Origin: Cafeteria roenbergensis
Lineage: Eukaryota; Sar; Bigyra; Bicosoecida; Cafeteriaceae
Length of the DNA: 64,000 nucleotides
NCBI GenBank assembly: GCA_008330645.1
Contig: VLTN01000004.1
Span: 682,001-746,000, forward strand
Direction: 5' to 3'
Shown: piece after piece, positions 60,633-64,000 of the stretch
Layout: each line of letters starts with the position of its first letter
Position numbering within the stretch: position 1 is the stretch's first letter
Notes under the pieces: model-generated
What the model saw: the letters and a program-made list of their open reading frames with translations, nothing else
Databases searched by the model: none
What the model was told of the DNA's origin: nothing
Program-made: the position numbers and the translations under genes

Positions 60633-61499
60633 TCAAGCAGCCCGAGACAGGACCTCACCCTCGTCGTCCGCCGCGGCGCTGCTGGAAGAGGATGATGACC
60701 CCTGGGCTGTGGGCGCCCCTGCCGTCGAGGCCCCCGCCGCCGTCCAGCTGCCTGCAGCTGCCTGCGCGGCAGCGGGAGCCTCAGGGGGGCGAGAGTCGCC
60801 CAGGACCATCATCGGCGTCCGCTTGTGCTTGGCCGAGGCACCAGCCGTGCCTGCAGCTGCGCGCTGGCTCTCCTCTGCCGCAGCGGCGGCGGCTCTGACG
60901 GCGGGGGTCATGCTGGCGACAGCCGCGCTCGACTCGGTCGCGTCGGCTGCGGGCCTGGCTGGGAACCACGCCGTTGTCTCGCCCGCAGCCCGCGCCGCAG
61001 CAGCGCCGCTCTCTGGCGCTAGCACGGCGGGAGACAGCGAGGACGCCGCCGGGGCCGCGACGGCCTGCAGCTCCGCCTTGCACTTGGCGGCAAAGCGGGC
61101 CTGGAGCTCGCGAACTTGGGCAGTCAGGGACTTGCGCTCCTGGGAACGGTCCCCATCCTTCTTTGCAATGCGCGAACTGCGAGCTCAACGGGACGAGCTG
61201 GCGGGCATCAGAGTGTGGCTTGCATCCCTCCGGAGGCAAGGCGCCGGCCAAAGTGCGCAGTTGCCGCATGCCGGCACCGGCCCAGGCGCGACAGTCAACA
61301 CGCGCACGCGCGGGCAGGCGGTCCCGCGCCCGACCTGCGTGGCTCACCGCTCCACCTCGAGGTCCTGAATCTTCTTGCGAAGCTCCCGCTGCTGCAAGCG
61401 GTGGAAGCGCATCATGGCGCCCTCGGTCCCATCGGCCGGGGCTGGCGCAAACGGGTCGAGAGCGCCGCCAGCCGTCTTGCGCTTCCGCACTTTGGGCAT
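60633..61499 (-). CDS. Small basic coiled-coil protein
   Basis: Exons 61499-61348 and 61176-60633 (intron GTGAGC..GCTCGCAG, phase 2, 171 nt) encode 231 residues. The start MPKVRKRKTAGG is very basic and could be a nuclear or nucleolar signal. Residues about 25-85 are a charged coiled coil (MMRFHRLQQRELRKKIQDLE; SQERKSLTAQVRELQARFAAKC). The remaining about 140 residues are Ala/Ser/Thr-rich with a serine run and an acidic end. No family is recognised. The downstream frame joins only by using this acceptor, which supports the model. It is divergent from the RCC1-repeat gene with only 150 bases between starts. Confidence 0.62.
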
Positions 61500-61649
61500 T
61501 TTGGGGCTTCGCTTTCGATTGTGCGCCACCTGGGGGACGTCCGGGAGCGGCCGGCATCGGCAGGCGCCCGCTCTGCCACCTCGGAGCATTGCCAGCAGCG
61601 GCACGGCGCCCAGGGCCATCACTCACGCCGACCAAGGTCGGCTAGCACA

Positions 61650-63369
61650 ATGATGGCTCGTGCTCACGGCTCCCGAACGGCTCGTGCCGCGCGGTGGGCG
61701 ATGGCGGCGTCGCCGGCCCGCGCAATGTCGGCTGCCGTCCCGGAGGCTCTCGAGTTCGGCAAGGCCATTGTGTGGGGCAAGGGCTCCCTCGGCATGCGAC
61801 CCTCGGAGGGCATGCAGCGCCAGCTGGAGAACCTCTCGGTGGCTCCCCTCAAGCCCACGCCCCTAAACACGCTCACTGATCAGCGGATCACCGACGTGAG
61901 TCCGGAGCCAGGCTGGGGGCTTGCTCGTTTCTCCCCTCCCCAGCACACGACGTGCGGGGCCATGACGGCAATCGCCGGGGAAGCCAGCAGGCACTGGTGC
62001 CGGGGGTTCCGCGCACCCGCCTGTAGGGACGGGGGGGCTCCCGGCGATTGGGCGGGCGCTGGCGCTGGCTCGGCTTGGCAGCGATTCCCGAGCGAAGCCT
62101 TCCGACCCCGCAACGAGTTGCCCAGACGCCCCTGATTGCCAACCCCGGCGCGTCTTGTGGCGCAGATGACCTTCTCACTCACGGGTGGCGCAGCAGTGAC
62201 CGAGGGCGGCAAGCTGTGGACATGGGGCACGAACAAGCACGTGCTCGGGCTCGGCGGCAAGGTCGTGTCCGTGCCTGTCCCCCGCCCGGTCAAGGCCCTG
62301 GCAGACACGAACGTTGTGCAAGTGGCCCTTGGCGACAAGCACGGCGCCGCCATCGGGGAAGGTGGCTTCCTCTTCACCTGGGGCTACGGTGGATTCCCTT
62401 TCTGGCGCCAGGGTGCTCTCGGCCACGGAGATCGCGTGGACCAGCCCCAGCCTGCAGTGGTGGAGGCGTTCCGTGAGTTGGCCGGGAGGAGAAGCCGAGG
62501 GCCTGCTGCGAGCGCCAGCGCCGCCGTGTCAAGCACTCGGACGCCTCGCCATCCCCGCCCCGCCCCTCGCACCCCTCCTCCCTCGCCCATTTGCAGTTGA
62601 GGAGGACTCCGACGAGCCCAAGACCCGCGTAGTGCAGGTGGGATGCGGCGCCGAGCACATGGCTGCGCTCGATGACGAGGGCAACGTTTGGGCCTGGGGC
62701 GAGGGCGAGTCTGGGCTGCTCGGCTCCGGCATGTTTGCGGCCTCGCTGCCGAGGCTGGTGGACTTTGAGGAGGAGGGAATCAAGTGCTCCCGCATCGCCG
62801 TGGGAGCAGGATTCACGCTGGCTCTCGACGTGGACGGACGCGTGTGGTGCTGGGGGCGCAACGGCCACGGCCAGCTTGGCCTGGGTGAGGACGCCGCCGT
62901 GGACATCCAGTCGTCAGAGTCCATCCCTTCGGTCGTCCCGCACTTCCCCGCTGATGAGGAGGCCATCGTGGACATCGCGGCGGGCGGTCGCTGCTCCATT
63001 GCGCTGGGGAAGAGCGGCCGTGTGTACTGCTGGGGCGACCGCATCCACATGCGGCCATTCCACGTGTCCCACTTCACTGACAACGCCCTGCTGAATGAGG
63101 GCGAGATCATCGTCCGTGTCGCCGCTGGACATGGAGCCTTTGGCGTGCTGACCTCCGAGGGCCGCATTTTCACCTTTGGCAACGGGTCCTTCTCAGGTGC
63201 CACTGGTCAGGGCGTGACTTCTGGTGCCATGACGCCCGCAATTCTGTCGGGGCTCGGCGAAAACAGCGCCGCGCAACTCATCCTTGCAGGCAAGTCTGGG
63301 GCGATGATCACCGGCTCTCCCCCGAGCGCCGTGCGCGCGCCCCTCGTGCCATTCTCGGCGCGCAGCTGA
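61650..63369 (+). CDS. RCC1-repeat beta-propeller protein
   Basis: Exons 61650-61895, 62166-62472 and 62597-63369 encode 441 residues. Introns run GTGAGT..GGCGCAG and GTGAGT..TTTGCAG; phases 0 and 1. Several RCC1 blades are clear: GGKLWTWGTNKHVLGLGG, VVQVALGDKHGAAIGEGG, VQVGCGAEHMAALDDEGNV, WAWGEGESGLLGSG, VDGRVWCWGRNGHGQLGLG and SGRVYCWGD. The N-terminus is rich in Arg, Ala and Ser (MMARAHGSRTARAARWAMAA), which fits a mitochondrial targeting peptide, followed by KAIVWGKGSLG as the first blade. A mitochondrial RCC1-like factor is therefore plausible, but exchange-factor activity is not implied by the fold. Start at 61650 or 61653. Confidence 0.83.
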
Positions 63370-63459
63370 GTGCTGAGGAAGTTGCATCACACCAACAGCG
63401 GATGGCGTTCGCTTGCGGACATGATTCCTCGCTCATTCGGCCAGCCCAAATCACGCTGC

Positions 63460-64000
63460 TCACTCTCCCGCCTGGGTTGCAGGCTCGGCACTCAGGGCAG
63501 CGGCTTCTTCCTCGCTCAGCTGCTTGAAGTCCGAGTGCAAGCTCACGTCGTAGGAAGCCAGGTCGTGCAACAACCCCGCCTCCGCCAACTCCCGAAGCGA
63601 GCCAGTGCGCAAGAGCTCCACTCGCCTGCTCGCCACTGCATCGACGGCAACGACTCGCTGCCGGTTGCGCATTGCTGCCGCGTCCTCCACCAGCGCGTCG
63701 TTCACCCTGTTTCCGGGGCAAGCCACTCCTGCAACGAACGAAATGGCGCCTCTGCCGAGGAACAGCACTCCCACAAGAGTCGCGATTAGAGCCGCGAGCA
63801 GAGGAGCCCACATGTGGTCCCCGACCATTGGGCTGAGAGTGCGATACACTAGGCTGCCACGGTCAAGTTGCAGCCCGAACGCGTCCCGAAGCCACTGCCG
63901 AGAGTCGTACTCGGTTTGGCTCCGCAGGCCTCCCGCACTGAGCATAAAGACTGCCCCCCAAGAATGGGTGAGGAGTCCGAGGGCCACGGTTCTCGACGCC
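63460..64000 (-). CDS. Membrane protein, 5' end beyond the window (partial)
   Basis: An open minus-strand frame runs from the window edge to the stop at 63460 without an in-frame ATG near the edge, so the gene begins outside. At least 175 residues are visible. A hydrophobic segment lies at the edge (ALGLLTHSWGAVFMLSAGG), then a hydrophilic part (YDSRQWLRDAFGLQLDRG). A strong membrane segment follows (MWAPLLAALIATLVGVLFLG with continuation ISFVAGVAC), and then a soluble helical tail of about 75 residues (VELLRTGSLRELAEAGLLHD; DFKQLSEEEAAAL). No family is recognised. It ends only 90 bases from the RCC1-repeat stop, convergently. Confidence 0.6.
   Translation of the reverse strand, partial: ASRTVALGLLTHSWGAVFMLSAGGLRSQTEYDSRQWLRDAFGLQLDRGSLVYRTLSPMVGDHMWAPLLAALIATLVGVLFLGRGAISFVAGVACPGNRVNDALVEDAAAMRNRQRVVAVDAVASRRVELLRTGSLRELAEAGLLHDLASYDVSLHSDFKQLSEEEAAALSAEPATQAGE

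Overview
This window is nuclear DNA from a GC-rich, intron-bearing, flagellated unicellular eukaryote. The evidence is spliced genes for eukaryote-only proteins: the axonemal proteins DRC4 and CFAP20, Arp2/3 subunit ARPC1, APC/C subunit CDC27, a ubiquitin-specific protease, a TBC1D23-type trafficking protein and a C-terminally anchored SNARE. No plastid, viral or prokaryotic gene was recognised, and no tRNA, rRNA or CRISPR was seen. A heterotrophic stramenopile-like flagellate would fit, but the lineage cannot be fixed from sequence reading alone.

I resolve 28 protein-coding genes. Many are single-exon and long, with Ala/Gly/Ser/Pro/Arg-rich disordered stretches. The others have one to four short introns, mostly 75-335 nt. 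The 32 introns I placed almost all run from GTGAG (or GTAAG) to CGCAG. Intergenic gaps are short and nine adjacent pairs are divergent, so promoters are probably shared.

Layout: 0.1-12.3 kb holds a secreted methyltransferase-fold protein, a leucine-rich-repeat/coiled-coil protein, a 92-residue membrane protein, a giant multipass membrane protein and a two-TM protein. 12.4-19.4 kb holds a USP and a TBC1D23-like protein in tandem. 19.8-24.4 kb holds an unknown protein and a secreted tandem C39-fold peptidase. 24.4-32 kb is the flagellar block: a coiled-coil protein divergent from DRC4, an EF-hand protein with a heptapeptide array, and CFAP20 divergent from CDC27. 32-42.2 kb holds CDC27, ARPC1, a membrane-anchored 2OG-Fe(II) oxygenase and a Qc-type SNARE. 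43-58.7 kb holds two related double cyclic-nucleotide-binding proteins, a HEAT-like protein, an N-myristoylatable PAS protein and a JmjC oxygenase. 58.9-64 kb holds a CaaX-box protein, a coiled-coil protein, an RCC1-repeat protein and a partial membrane protein cut by the window end.

No single pathway unites the window. Recurring themes are flagellum/cytoskeleton (DRC4, CFAP20, ARPC1, probably the partner coiled-coil gene), endomembrane trafficking (TBC1D23-like, SNARE), protein turnover (USP, CDC27) and sensing or membrane-attached signalling (two cNMP-binding proteins, PAS protein, CaaX protein). All gene models were built by hand from reading frames, splice signals and recognised motifs; no database or transcript was consulted.
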